A stretch of 64,000 nt of DNA, from contig CALSFV010000023.1 of assembly GCA_943737045.1 (NCBI GenBank), forward strand, positions 434,001-498,000, given 5' to 3'. The position numbers and the translations under genes are program-made. The notes under the pieces were generated by a model, which was not told the DNA's origin, searched no databases, and saw only the letters and a list, made by a program, of their open reading frames with translations. The stretch is from Parapristionchus giblindavisi. Lineage: Eukaryota; Nematoda; Chromadorea; Rhabditida; Diplogasteridae. Each line of letters starts with the position of its first letter. Within the stretch, counting starts at the first letter, position 1. Below are positions 11,090-25,600 of the stretch, in pieces.

Positions 11090-13676
11090 TCAGCCTATAC
11101 CTAGCATCTGAAAGTTATCATTTAAATAAGAATTTAATTTATGTATAGAAATTTGGACAAGATACAATGCGAATAATCAAACAAAAAGGTCTGTGATGTT
11201 TGACATCTAGTAAAAAATAATTGATTTAGAAATCGATTTAGTGGAGCTTTAAAAATAACAGAACATACTAATTTCTTTAAATGAACCATAATCCAAAAAC
11301 AAAGATAAACAAAAACCGTGGAGTTCAGTCCTAATTTTTTCTAAACTCTGGAAAAATCTGAATTCAGGAATAAGTTCCGTGCTAAAACCATAAATAGACC
11401 CTTCATTCAGAAGCTAAGAACCGGAGTAGTACTGTTGTAAGACAGGAGCTCTCAAGGATATTTGTAAGGATGAAGAGAGTCATTGGAGTCTACAAGGGAT
11501 TTACGGAAACCAAAGTGTATTATTTGTAATAATATTGAGTCCTTATCCATATATAATGCGAAGACTACTGTAGGGGAAAGCTTAAAGTTATTGAGATAAA
11601 GTCAATCTTGCTTATATCTCATATATTCAAAGAAGCTTCTCATGAGATTGAAAACTTCCATATCCCATGATGGGAACTCACTGGGATTATAATCATTTTT
11701 ATACTATTGTTATTTATGAGAAGTAATATGAGTGAGAGGATTTGTGATGTTTTCCCAGAGAAAATAATCAGGAAAAAAAATAGAAAAAAATAGACTGAAA
11801 ATGAAATAGGATAAGGTATTTTCAATCCTACTTAGTATTCTGAACATCACGCACAAAAAACAGCAACAGATAGTACGATGACATACTTATAGCAATACTT
11901 AGTTTCTTAGATTATGATTATGATGAACAAAAGAATTGAAATAATATTTATGAGAGATATATGTAGCGAAGTTTTATTGAAAGATTAAAAAGTAGGGTAT
12001 CGAGAAAGATTTAAAAGTATAACGTGATAACATTCCAGATTAATCGAGAATATAAAACACTTAACCTAATAAACGAGAGAGGAAGAGTACTTGAAAGTTC
12101 ATTTCAAAGCACATAGGTGATGTTAATGGGAATGAGCATAATCATATCGTTAGAATTACTCTGAAGGAAATAAAAACTAACGCGGACAAAGAAATTTTGA
12201 TAATTTAAATAATGAAAATTGGTTAAAAATTATAATTTGCAGGAAGCTTAGTAATTTTCTCAATTGAAGTAACAAATATCTCTGTGATCACCAATAACTC
12301 TATCTTCATCTATCTCATACCATTTCTTTAGTCACTACAATTAAGTGGACAAAAGTCCGATAACCAAAGTTCATCTTTCCCTATAAGGAATTTCCCAAAT
12401 AGAACTAACTACCAAAGTTGTGCAAAAGTCACAAAAACAATAGAAAAAGGAAATGGGATGGGAGAATCTGTAAAAGAACTTTACTTTTGAACGGAAGCTT
12501 AGAGAACAAAATAATGCGATAAAATAGAAGTTCCTGGGATGTTGGTCGCGATTTTTTAGAAGTAAACAGGAAAGATAACTCAATGTGCAAACATTCCATG
12601 AATAGTCTGATGTACAAAACATACAACATTTAGTCATAATTGAACAAAGATTATTCAATAATGTCGAAACTAGTCATAACAAGGATATTTTTGAAGTGTT
12701 ATTTCCATGATAGTAGAGGGTTATCAGAGTATAAATAAATGAGTAGATAAATGGATATATTCCTTTTAACAATTAGTCATTAAAGTACATCGGACTAAGG
12801 AATTCCTAAATTCCAGGACATTCGAATATATAGTACACACTATATGATCAATGAAGGCAAAGGTGGAAATAGTAGGACGATTGAGATGAAATGAAGAATG
12901 AATAAGAGAAAGAGAAGGAATCAAGATCCTATTGGGATAGTGGGAGATAGAGATAGAGAGAGGGAGAGGGAGAGGGAGAGAGGGAGAGGGAGAGGGAGAG
13001 AGGGAGAGGGAGAGAGGGGGAGAGAGGGGGAGAGAGAAAGGGAAAGTTATGGAAAGAGAGAAGGAGAGGCGAGAAGAGGAGGAACCTGATTAAATGTCGT
13101 TAATCGATTGTTTAATTTAATGCAACTATCATAATAATAATATTACGCTTAAAAAGTTTTATCATCATCACTGTTACCTTTTGTATAATAGTAGTCTTTA
13201 TAAAGTGATATTCAACATAAGGGACAAAAGAGTTTATCGATTTACTAGTAGAAGAAGAAAGAAAACGCACAAGCGATAATATCAGTTTAGTAGAATAGAG
13301 GAGAACCCTCTCCTAGTATATATCTCCAAGGTCAATCCATCCCTTCCCTATACAACAATCGAAATTACCTACTATGTTGACTAGAGAGAGTGAGGACACA
13401 TAGTGTGATTTGGTAGGCAAGGTGAGAGCTCTTTTCTGTACGGCACAACCGAGTTTGCGATTTCACAACAATTTAGAAGTGATCTTTGATCTCTAGATCT
13501 TTGACGACAAGGATTATAGATTAGAACAATAAACGAGTAGCTTTAATATAATAGAGATAGGGAATACCCATTAAAAGGATAGATACGACGTATATGATCA
13601 TACCCGTATATACAATCTTTACTATCGATTCAATTTGTCTGAGGGGGAGGGAAGGCTTATCAGCATTATCAATCAA
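11090..13676. other. Intergenic region / promoter side of the Shavenoid-like gene
   Basis: No supported coding exon. It holds the 5' flank of the Shavenoid-like gene and the 3' flank of the 21 kb gene, both on the minus strand, so the two genes are in tandem. It contains a purine tract (next entry). Open frames at 12371-12658 and 12429-12629 on the minus strand have low-complexity Phe/Ser composition and no splice context. Confidence 0.6.
12948..13055. repeat. GAGAGG/GAGGGA purine tandem tract
   Basis: Dense repeats of GAGAGGGAGAGG on the plus strand, nearly pure purine for about 100 bp. The plus-strand Arg/Glu-rich frame at 12898-13089 is a by-product of the repeat. Confidence 0.95.
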
Positions 13677-16600
13677 TCAATTATTGTTCGATGCTACTTT
13701 CATTGATTGTAGTTGAGTACGTAGGGCATTAATGATAGAATCCTTCTCGAGTAATTGTCTTCGTAGAGCATCATTCTCCTTGACGAGATCGCCGATATGA
13801 ACGGGCTGTAAACAGTCTATGCTATTACTGTTAATAGTTACTATTTTAGTTACTTCTTACTATTTACATTAGCGCATATAAGCCCTTTCTGCAATCAAGT
13901 CGAAGCATATCCAATTTTTTTCACCGCTCAAATGCCATCCACCGGAGTTTTGTTCAGCGAGTTGAGTTTAAAAAATATGGTAATAGTATGAATCGATTAG
14001 TTGGTCTGAGAGCTGCTAAACGCTATTCAAGCCAAAATTTATTGTTTAATTTTTCCCCAATTGTTGACAAAATTACACTAATTCGAAAATTTTCGCAAAA
14101 AAAAACAAAAAAAATCTGCGCGGGAATATTCCTTTCTTTTGTAACGGTGTGATTTCTTTGAAAAAAAACTGTTCATAGTCAACTGCATAAATTTTGATTT
14201 ATACGTTATGTAGTAGTGATCGGATCAACTAATCGCCCGATATAATAAACATAATGTTAAATTTGATATTCACTGAATAAAACCCGATTGATACCAGTCG
14301 CACAGTGTTTCATGGGCATGGTCAGAAAGACTTTTGCGGAACACGGAGGGCTTCGAACCTTTTGAACAGTAGTCAGGAGAATAACCAATGTGCTACGGAA
14401 TAGCGTATGATGATGAAGTTAATGATATCTCTTCGTCATCAAAGCTATTTTGAAATATTTTTTCTTACGTCATCAATGATATCCTCATGAGTCATATGTT
14501 GCAAGGCGACCAATTGAGATCGAAGATCGTCCAATTCACTTAGACCTTCATTGATTACCTAAAATTATAAGTTGTATTTGTTTGTATTCATGAAATATTC
14601 AAGCCTTTTTTGCAGGAACAAAAGATTCGACAAAACTCATTCAAATCTATTATGCTAATGCATTATTATTGTCAAATAGCACAGCTAACGTTTCAGTGTG
14701 TTTAGCATAAGATCTTAAGGGTGAGAACGGAATTCCTTATTGAAGGTCATCTATTAGATAAAGATTGAGTGATGATCATTCCATTAGATCACTGTGGAGT
14801 GTTTGTGTGCGCGAAAAACGTGATTAAGAGATAGCCGTGAAAGTGGAGCAAATGGCTTAGGGAATGGTTCGATATTACAACTGTTTACAAATACACAAGA
14901 TACATAATTCAAGGACTCTATCGGTATCCATGACGATTTATCAAACTGTTTGTTTAACAATTTTTAAACATTTATTTTTAATTTAAATATGTATATATCA
15001 CATACGCAAATTTAATTACTTCGCATATTCTAATGTTTAAAAATTATTTTAACTGATAGGTTATGTTATTATATTGGACGTGTATTTCCAACCTTTTCTT
15101 GTTCTGCTCGTTTGGTCACACCCGTGAAGGAATTACTGAAAAGAATAGAATTAGAGATGAATTATGTCTCATGTATTTTAAGGTCTGTAGTACTCGTAAA
15201 GGACTACACAAAGTTCCTTGAAAACTTTTCGATCTGATTATACGCTAACATCATCGAGATATCTCTGTTAAAGAGGAGAGTTGGAATTAAAAAGAAATAA
15301 ATAACATGGCAACTTTATTTGTTTGATATTATATTCGATAAGAAGTGGTTCAATTTCTTCTAACGATAGCTTCAAATCTTTCAATGAACCATCAACCCTA
15401 ATTCGACATTCTTTATGACGAGTTAATGAAAGATCTTATCATTCTATTTGATCATGAACGACTATACTAATGTTATACATAAGAGTTAAATGAGATGATC
15501 AAGTAGAATGATCCAAGATAAAATGAAATACAAACATTAACTTTACTACGAAATTTAATGTTTACTCAGCGAAGTGTATTATATCAGGATGGAAAATTTC
15601 TTTAATTTGTAATTATTATAATCGAAAAAAAAGTAATAAATGAATAGTTACATAGATGTTGATGGTTGATGAGTATGGATGATATCCTTTTGTGATTGAG
15701 AACTTCCATCCCGATTACTGTAATGATTATCATCAATACACCAGATATATTAATAGTCTCTTCATTCCCCACACTATTTCTTCTCTCTCTAAAGATATCA
15801 TTGAACTGGGTTACGCCCTTTAAATGAACACCCAAATATAATTGCCTATCCACTCTTGCCACACTCTCTCGAAGACAACGAAAGTGAGAGAGAATAAAAT
15901 GAACGGATCGAATAAATTGTTTTTATTTAATGAGCAAATATAATGGAGAATGTTATTGATCTAATCGATGATAAATGAGATGATGAAAGAGGGGAAACGT
16001 GTTCCCATTTCATCCATTTCTATCAATATAAGCGAGAATTAGAGGACATTTATCAATCAATCGACGATCGAAAGATTCTTATGGTCATTCATCCAAACTA
16101 ATAATAATCCCCGCTCTGACTATACTCTCACACTTTCATTCTCACTCAGAGAATGTAAAGATAGAATAGTAGGTGAGATAAATAGATAGTTGAGAAGAGT
16201 TACCATGACTATAGAGACAATATGGATTTCACAAGATCAATAGAAAAGGAATGAAGACACTTAAGTAAATTTATGATTACATCGAAAAATATCAGAATGT
16301 GGATCATAACTAACCGCAAAGTTCGCAAAAAGATTCCCAATATGCAGTCAGCCATGTAGAAGAGGGTAGGGCCAGTAGTGCTCTCTCCCTCTCCCTCCTC
16401 CCCTCTCCCTCTTCTTCTTTCCCTCCTCTCCCTCTTCTACTCTTTCTCCTTCTTCCCCTCCCTCTCTCTATTCCACTTTCAATCCCTCCCTCTCCTTTCA
16501 TTCTATTCTACTAAATCGCGCAGACCCTTCACAAGCAATACGCGTAGAAATAGTATGATAAGTAGTGGAGAAAAAGAGAGATGAAGAGAAAAGGGAAGAG

Positions 16601-19600
16601 GGACACTCTTAATCCTTAACGGGACACAACGATGTACAAACAATTCCTCGTCTCTCTCTCTCCCTCCCTCTATCTCCCCCCCACCCCTCTCTCCTTCTCC
16701 CTCTCTCCCCTCATCCCCTCCTTGACACTCTTCAATGTTCAATACAAGTGTGACGATTCATACCATCTACTATTATGAGTAAATAACGTCAAAATGAAAA
16801 AAGTGAAACATTTGTGGCAAATTTGGCAAAACTTCATGAAGCGTCGATTTTTAGATCATTTCAACTACTTTGCTGTTATATATTTTTTCGTTTTGAAGGT
16901 ATAGATATGTTCAATATCAAATCGCAGTGTTTATAATCTCTAAGATATACACGTTCTTTCATGTTCCCCTTCATCTCTCTATTTACACAGAAAATGTTTT
17001 GTTAGTAAGGCTAACGAGCGGAAGTTCTGTCATGAGAATATCGAGAGAAATGTATCAATTTGTAACTCATTTATGGAAAATGGATAATAAATATGAAATA
17101 AATAAATAATTGGTGGTAATACTTACTCGATTTGATCGATTGGTATGAGATCTATTCCAATATTTGATGATTCTAACTGATTCAATCTTAATCTATCCAT
17201 ACTCTCAGAAGTAGGGAAACTATCTCCCATCAACATTGGTTGATCACTGCAATAATTAAATATGTAATATTACTCCAAAATATAATCTCAAGAATTATTA
17301 AATTTTTAAGATTAATGAACATAAGTGTTGTGGGGAAAATTATAGAATATTTTTACTCCAAAAATGGCTAAATAAAGAGATGATGTTCCTTACAGTATTT
17401 CATCATCGATGAGTCCTTTTTGTTCTTCAGTAACGGTTGTGATACGAGGAGATGATACGATATCTACAATATTGATTGTTATTATTATTATTTTTACTGA
17501 TAAAAATACGGTCATTAGTAATAGAAGCATGATCACATAAAAAAAATATATGCACATATATCATAATAAAGGAAAATATTTGTTACTTTTTTCTTTAAAA
17601 GTCAATTGAAAAAAGTTCTTATCGTAATCTATCAATGTGTTTCGTTAGTGAAGATACGCATCAAATCGATCTTTCTCCAAGTTTTATTTTATTTTCCAAC
17701 TTTTGCAGAAAATTCCCTAAGTATTCCCAGACAATTATCTTATAAAAAGCAGTATAGATTATCAGAGATTCAAATTGCCGCACGGATTTCCTCACATTGA
17801 AGTTTCTTTACGAAATACCAATTTCTTGCTCTCACTGATCAATGAAAATAAAACTGGTATGAAGCGATCGAAATGTTTCCTAGTAAAGCGAAGAATTGAA
17901 CTTTTTTTTTCAATAAACAACATAGATGGCTACTTATAATGAGAAAGTTATGGACCGAAAGAAGACAAGATTGTCATATAAGAGTTTGAGGAACGACCAA
18001 TATGGAGGAATACTATGAAGAAGATGTAAACGAATGAATACTACTAGAAGGGAGGAAGAAGACTGAAAAGGGATGGACCTCACTCTCTCTCTCCCTCTCC
18101 CTTCTGTCCTCTCTCCTCTCATATACTCGCTCCCCTTCCAAATTGAGCTCCTCCAAATGTAATTAACTTGTAATGAAACTGGGTAGAAGATCCCATTTTC
18201 TCTTTTGATTGAACAGAGAAGATAAGAATGAATGAAGACAATAGATGAAGTAATACAGATATCTACAACTGTAGTCAACGTTGAAAAGAATGTTGTGATC
18301 ATCCCGAAAAGCGAACTCCGCGAATTTAGAACTCCGTATACATAGGAAGATATATAAAGGATGCAGATATGTTTCATAGTTCTTTGAAAGTGTCAATTGT
18401 TTTTCATTGGTCCACTAGAAGTTGCAGTTATTATAACATTTAAAAAATAATTCTCAAACTACTTATTTATGTTTATGACTGAAATTTTCATAAAATATTG
18501 ATTTCTGCCACCGTACCAATCATGAATATAATTATAATTCATACCTTGTATATTTCCATTGGAGTCTCCATGAATTGCAAGATAAGTCTCAGCTCTCGTC
18601 GCTTCCTTCAATAGATCCTTCACTGAACACTCAGAGTTCCTGAATTTGACAAATCGTCGATCATCAAATAACTTTAATACACTATTCATTATTTAAAAAT
18701 AATAATAATAAATATTGAATCATTAAAATGAGTTCAACGATCTCTTCATATTAGATAGTTGTTCCTTGATCTCTATCTCAATTGTGTAACAACATTAAGT
18801 AATATGGATATCGCCTAATTTAGAGATTCGCAACATCAGTCTTTCTCTCCATTTACTTCCTATCTACAATTTGACATAAGTTAAATTCTCTAAAAGGAAC
18901 AGATGGTTTTTGAGAGGTATAACTCCCTGGGGTTAAATTTGTTGCGTGTTCCTCATGAAATATTGTCCAATATCGTTTCATCAATGATATATTCTCTGTA
19001 TGTCTATGTTATGGATGACAGTGACATCAAGGTCTCAAGGGATTTATATCGAAATGTCCATCTCTAGATATCCGTCTCCCTTTCCCTCTCATCTACCTCT
19101 CCTTCTCCTCCTTCTCCTTTCCCCCTCGTTCTCTTCTTTCCTCCCCTCATCCATCCTAAGTGAGTCTAAAGATGTATATGATTCATGTGTCTATGACAGA
19201 TCTATTCCCTCAATATCTTCATTATCCATCTCTTTGGATCATTCTAGTGACCATTATCAAGAGTTAGGAGTAGTGTGAACTACAATCCATAAAACTCGTA
19301 GCTATTTCGAGATCAAAGGATATAGTACAGAAAACAAAAGAGACTCATCGCTGGCTTGTTAAAATCGATTCGGATTTTTGTTCTTATCAAAAGAGTAAAA
19401 CAATAATAGTAAATCATCAAACCTCCTAATTATCTTTGGACTGACTCCAAACTTTCCAGGCATGATCTCAACAGCGGGAGAATTCTCTACAACAGTGCTC
19501 TCGAATTCAGCCAAAGGAGCAAATGGATGTCTCGGATGATGGAATGGAAGATTGAGACGTGAACGTGAAGGAGATATTGAGATCATTGAACGAGAAGAAG

Positions 19601-22600
19601 GAGGAGCCTGAATGGAAGGAAGATTATTGATTGGTTAAAACAATCTTTATGTGGGTTCAGAAGAATACGACAATTGAATGATGAGAAGGATTATTGATTG
19701 AAGGAATAAGGAATTAGTGAAGATAAAGATAGTCGAATCCAATAGATAAGACTCGAATGCTTTCAGAAATCAGAATATTTAGAAGAGTATTTATTTAGAA
19801 TATTTAGAATACCAGAATATTTAGAAGCAAAAAGGGAGAATGTTGTTAGAAGGGGTCAATCGATAAAAAGAAAGATATAAATATGAGAGTTATAGGAAAT
19901 TGAGGAAGGTCCATGAGACTTCGTTTTTCTTTGAAAGTAATGAAAATAAATAGATATATATCCTTACCTTCTTTTCTCTTCGTTCACTGGCCCTTCTCGG
20001 CAATAAAAATGACTTGATACTTCGTGTTGATAGGGGAGTTCTGGGATTCTTCTCCTTTTCCTTCTCCCTCTCCCTCTCCCTATCTCTTTCCTTCTCCCTC
20101 TCCCTTTCTCTCTCTCTCTCCCTCTTTTCCCGCTTCTCCCTCTCCTTCCGTTCCTTTTCCTCTTCTTTCTTCTTTTTAACACTTTCTTTTCGTCTAAGTT
20201 CTTTTGGAACTTTCTGGATGTAGATGATCTGGAATGTATGAAGTCTAAAATGACTTGTTACCTAACTCTTGAGTTCTAAATTTTCTATTAAGTTACTTAG
20301 AAGGGAACACGCTCAAGTCGAGTTTTGTGTATAAATTTGTTGAAAAAGCTGCCAAATGTATATAGGCTTCGTGAAAATCTATATAGTTTTTTCTAGCCAG
20401 AATTGAATAACTAATGGTACAACATACAGAGTCGAGAATTTTAAATTGTCAGTCTAATGGAATTATTATAAAGTGTACAATTATTAAGTAACATTCACAT
20501 TAATATTTCGGATATAAATATGTATATTCAATATCATTAAGTACTTACATTCATATTCTCCTTGACTGTACTATCACTGGATTCTCCACTAGATCGTCCA
20601 TGATCAATATCATCTGTCTTATCTTCTTTATTCTCTTCTCTTTCTTCCATTGGAGACAATCGAGGAGGAGCAGGAGCAATGAAGATGGGAGGAGCAGCTG
20701 AAGTAGCGAGATATTCACAATGAATACACTCATTCATTCATTCATTATCCATTATAGTATCCTCTCTTAGTTCACAATATAAATAACTGACCTCTTCTCG
20801 ATGTACAGTGTTCCTCTCTCACTACTGTAATCGTATCTTCACCAATCAATACTTCTTCTCTTTGTTCTACTCGTATATCGAATATCTCTCTATCTTCATC
20901 TGGAATCGTCGTTGCATCATCCGGTGTAACGTTAGTGTCCATCGGAATCTCCTCAGCCACTGTGACCTCATCCGGTTCGATCTGAATGGGTTACCGTAGG
21001 TTACTGTAGAATGGATTACGGTAGGTTACGATAATCAGATATTATTTCAGTGAATGGTACTTACAATATTAGCTAGACGGTCACTCCTCTCTGCTTGAGT
21101 AGCTAATGTGGAATCGTCAACGAATCGAGATACGAGATCTTTCAAATCATATGATGGAGGGGTGGGAACGGATACTGTAACATTATCCATTAATTACAGA
21201 TTTTCCTAAATTTTCTCTCATGAATGATATTGATTGATTTTGGAGAATATCCGTGACCCATAGATTGTAATGTTACTCTCTTGAAATATGCTTTTTACTT
21301 CTTCAACTTTTCTGCTTGTTGCAAATCATAATTTTCTCATAAACTACCTAGCAATAAATTGAAAAGGACTAGACTTGAAACGACCATGATAGAGTTGATG
21401 TGGTAATTACGACGTTAATGTGATACATCTACCACAGAGATCAACTAGTACTGAAGGAACATTGGAAACATTTTTTCGCTCTGGGTACACTTTAGATTGT
21501 GGCTGACGCAGAGAATTCCTAATCAACTCAAGAAACAAAGAATAAGAATAACCTTCATCGGCCTCTCGCGTTTTGACCAATCTTTCGCATTGAATCGATT
21601 CCATTCTCGAAGCTGAAAAATCATATCAAAATTAAAATCTAAAGGATATTCAGTTAAAATTTAATATTTTTAAAAAAATCTATGAACCTTCCGAGTCCTC
21701 CGATATAATAGTGTCGAGTTGTCTCGTAGAGAATCTATTGTTTGTACTCGTAGATGAATGACGTGGAAGGGGTAATGATGATGGCTTCGTTACTCTTTCA
21801 CCCCTGCAATAGTTCTTATAGATTATTCAGCATTGCGATATCTATACATCGACCGCAAATTTGAAAAGTCCTGCGTAAAGTTCAGTTAACCTCAACGTAT
21901 ATACATTTCCTATAGAAAATTTCGCTCTGATATTTCTAAAAAGACTTTCCTCGCGCATTTTCCTTTTCACAATCTGTGAATAGAATATCATGTCGTAACG
22001 ACAAATGAAATAATCTGCGTAATTGTTTCAAAAGATTATTCATTATATTCTATATCTAGTAACTTAAAGGGAGAGTAACCTCACCCAGTGGTCTCTTCAT
22101 TGCACACACTATTTCTCTGCTCTCTAAAAACGAGAGAACGTAGAGCGTTGAAGAGACCGTTGACAAAGGTTTCGGTGTCTTTAAGGAATCAGCATCACTC
22201 CCCTATTGAAGCAAAGACTTTAATCTATCTCGTCAATCTCAATATCGACCAAGTCTCATCAAATATCGCGAAATATAAGTGACCGATATTTTCGGAAGCG
22301 AAAAATATGTGTTACCGTTTGGTAGCGATGATTTGTTTGAGTGAATCATTCGAAGTCGATCGTGGAGGAGCTTCCATACTTGATGATTTATGAAGGCTTC
22401 TCACGTTATCGTTCTGATCCATAACCAACTTCGGTAGTTTCGACTTGTTTTTACTATTCGACGGCATACTGTAATACGTTCTCAGGTTACGGTAGTTACG
22501 GAACTCGGATGTGATAACGTGTCATCATTAGTTCCGGTAAATGAATACTGGGTATGAGGTTACGGTACCTGGTCATGCTTCTGCTGTTTTTGATGTTCGA

Positions 22601-25600
22601 TTTCTCTGCTTCGGTCTTCTGGGGCGATTCCCCTCTGGATGATAAACGGTTTCCCAGTTTGGATAGAGATGAGCGTACAGAGTGAGCAACACTCATGAGA
22701 GGAGAACGAGGAGGCTCCACGTGCACACGTTTGGATTGGGGACGAGGAGTAAAACGAATCTGAATGGAGGAAGAATCATGATATGTAGAAGGTAGTATGG
22801 ATATCATATATGAATAGATAGAGTTAGAGGAATTATGAGAGAAGATAGTCAGAGAGAACGGAAATCGTGTGAAAATTCACACTTGATTGAAAGAACAATG
22901 AAACAGCTAACTAAACAAGGAGAAGGAGATGAACCAAGAAAGGAGAGTGAATAAAGGAATGAAGAAGAAGTCAACCAAATCGGGTCCCCTACGGCTTCCA
23001 TACTCAAAAGGCCATCAATCTTAAGAGGGAGACGAGAGGCAAGGAGAGGAAGATGAGAAAGGAGAGGGAGAGACTATTGATAGAGGGAAGAAGTCGCATA
23101 CAAGAGTAATCCCTCAATGAAGAATAGATAGATGTGACTTTAGAAGGAGAAGAAGAAGACAAGGAGGGATGAATGAGGGAGGAGAATAAGTTAGAGGTAG
23201 AGGAGGAGGAGGGATATGGGGAGGGGAGGGGAGGGAGAGGTAGAGGAGGAGGAGGAATATGGGGAGGGGAGGGGAGGGAGAGGTAGAGAGGAAGGAGAGG
23301 GATCCTTACTCCATCGTATACTATTCCGACACAATGTCATTCGAATGAGAAGATATGGGAAGAGATGAGAGGAGAGGAGGGTGGAAGAGGGAGAAGGAGA
23401 AGGGACACAGCCACAAACCATTACGCTTTATTTCTTCATATTCATTACCCTAACTCTCTCGCTAACATAGAAAAGGAAACGAGAGCGTTGAATTAGCTTA
23501 ATGTTTTATTTTCTAATATGCCTTTGAAACGATCGATAAAAAGAATACTTTGGGATATTACGATGGAAGACTCGAAGACATAAAAGAGACCGATAGAATA
23601 GAAGAAATGAAATGAAATGGAAAACAAGGAGAACGAATTATTTATTATTCACCAAATTAGTGTTATTTTGAGCTGGACAATGCGAATTACGTCGATTGTT
23701 CAAGTTAATATGAACAATGACATAATAATCAGGGGTGCGCAAAATATTTTTAAAATTCACAGAAATATCCAAAGACAATCCGAAACTCCACTCTAACCCA
23801 TTCTCTAACCTTTCTGCCCAGGTCTGAAATTTTGAAATAACCTTTTAGTATTCCTTCAAGGGTCTCTTAAACGGTTAAAGCTTCTGCACTCAAAGAAAGA
23901 TTCTCATAATCCGGGAATATTCAATTCAGTTTTAAGCTCTCTATAATGCTCATCTCATAGTTATCACCTCATTTTTTCCATTTGTTTCACATGATTGTTG
24001 ATTCTTCGTATTCGTAGTTTGATTAGTCACTCCAGTAGAAGTACTTGGTCCATTACAATTATTACTGTTGGTATGATTATAGTTCTTGATACTTTGTTGA
24101 GAGATAGACTTGGCGATACCTGATAGGAAACAAATAAAGATTAAATGTTCATAAACATAAATACCTGATTGTGTAGCGAGAGGATTTGCAAGGATGATAC
24201 ATTTGTCATTACCACCATTGATAGAAGAGGGAGTTTGAGCCGTATCCATCTAGAAAAGGATTATTATATTAACGACTTTAGAAAGATCAATACAATTTGA
24301 GATATTTAATATAATAATGAAGGCATTTATTCACATTCACAAGGTTATATCGATTAAAGATTGTTTCCAATGGAAGAATCAAGAGTATTCCCCTTCTGTA
24401 GAGTATAAAAGTATCAAATGTTTGGAAAATCAGAAAAACGATTGACAACAGTGTGAACTTGATTGAACTATTATGAGGAATTGGAATGATTAAGAGATCG
24501 AGACTAAGAGATATACTACGAGTAGATGACAACAAGAGGATGGAAAATAAGACGGACAAGTGGTACGTATTGTTGTTCATAATTCGAGGGAAGCAAACAG
24601 CATTTCACGTAATGTGCACACAATAGTTTTTTTCTGTTATCATTCTCCTATTATAATGGGAATAAAAGATAAGTAAAAGATCATGTATTTCATGTGTTTT
24701 ATCTCACAACTTTACAGTAAAGTTGTGATAGAGTGATCTACACTATGAAACGTACCAACGTCTATGGTCTAGATAACATATTTGCATAGACGATGACGAT
24801 GACAAGATATTGAAGGGCCATAAAGGGTAATTGATAAAGGACGCACATTGTGACCATTGACCATTGAGGTAAAGTGAAGATGATATCGTCAGTACAGAAT
24901 GAAGTATTTGCATAGGGTTAGAGAAGAAGTGATAGAGGCATTATAAGGAGAGATAAAGGTCTCTTCACATCTTAATAGTTCATCGTAGACAGAGAACAGA
25001 GAAATAGTGTATGGATTGAAGAGACTTATGAAGAGTTGGAAAATATTTAAAATATCAGTTATATGATAATAATGCTATCAATAGTGATAAGGATGATCAC
25101 TACTCGCAAATGGTTCGTACAAAAGATAAGTTATGATGAATATGGGGTGATGACTGTTCTTACCCCAAGAAGTTTCTTCACTCTCTTCATATCACTCACT
25201 ATTTCTTCATTATCTATTGAAGAGAGATATGATTGAAGTGAATGGTCTACAACACAAGAATGAATGAATTATTGAAGAATACGTAAGAGATCGATGATCG
25301 AGCAAAATGAATAAATAGGGAAAAAGTAATCGTAAAGATAGTTTATTACATTGAGAAAACGACTTAATGAATATTGCTAGGAAATAAGTCGATTTCGTAT
25401 TAGACTAAAAATAAAAATATTATTATATTTGCGGGAAATAGGAAGTATTTCCATATCGAGAGCACCAAAACAATCAAAAAGCTAGCGACTTTATATATTC
25501 TTTCGCAAACAACGGAACACTTTAACTTTGAAGAAGAATCTTATGATCTGCTTATCTATTCAAAGGTTGCGAAATGGAAAAATTTTTTTAAAAATATCAC

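Noticed and set aside
12898..13089. Arg/Glu-rich plus-strand frame
   Set aside because: Direct translation of a GAGAGG microsatellite, no gene context.
16310..16742. Overlapping Gly/Arg/Glu and Ser/Leu/Pro frames
   Set aside because: Low-complexity translations of CT/GA tracts in an intron of the minus-strand gene.
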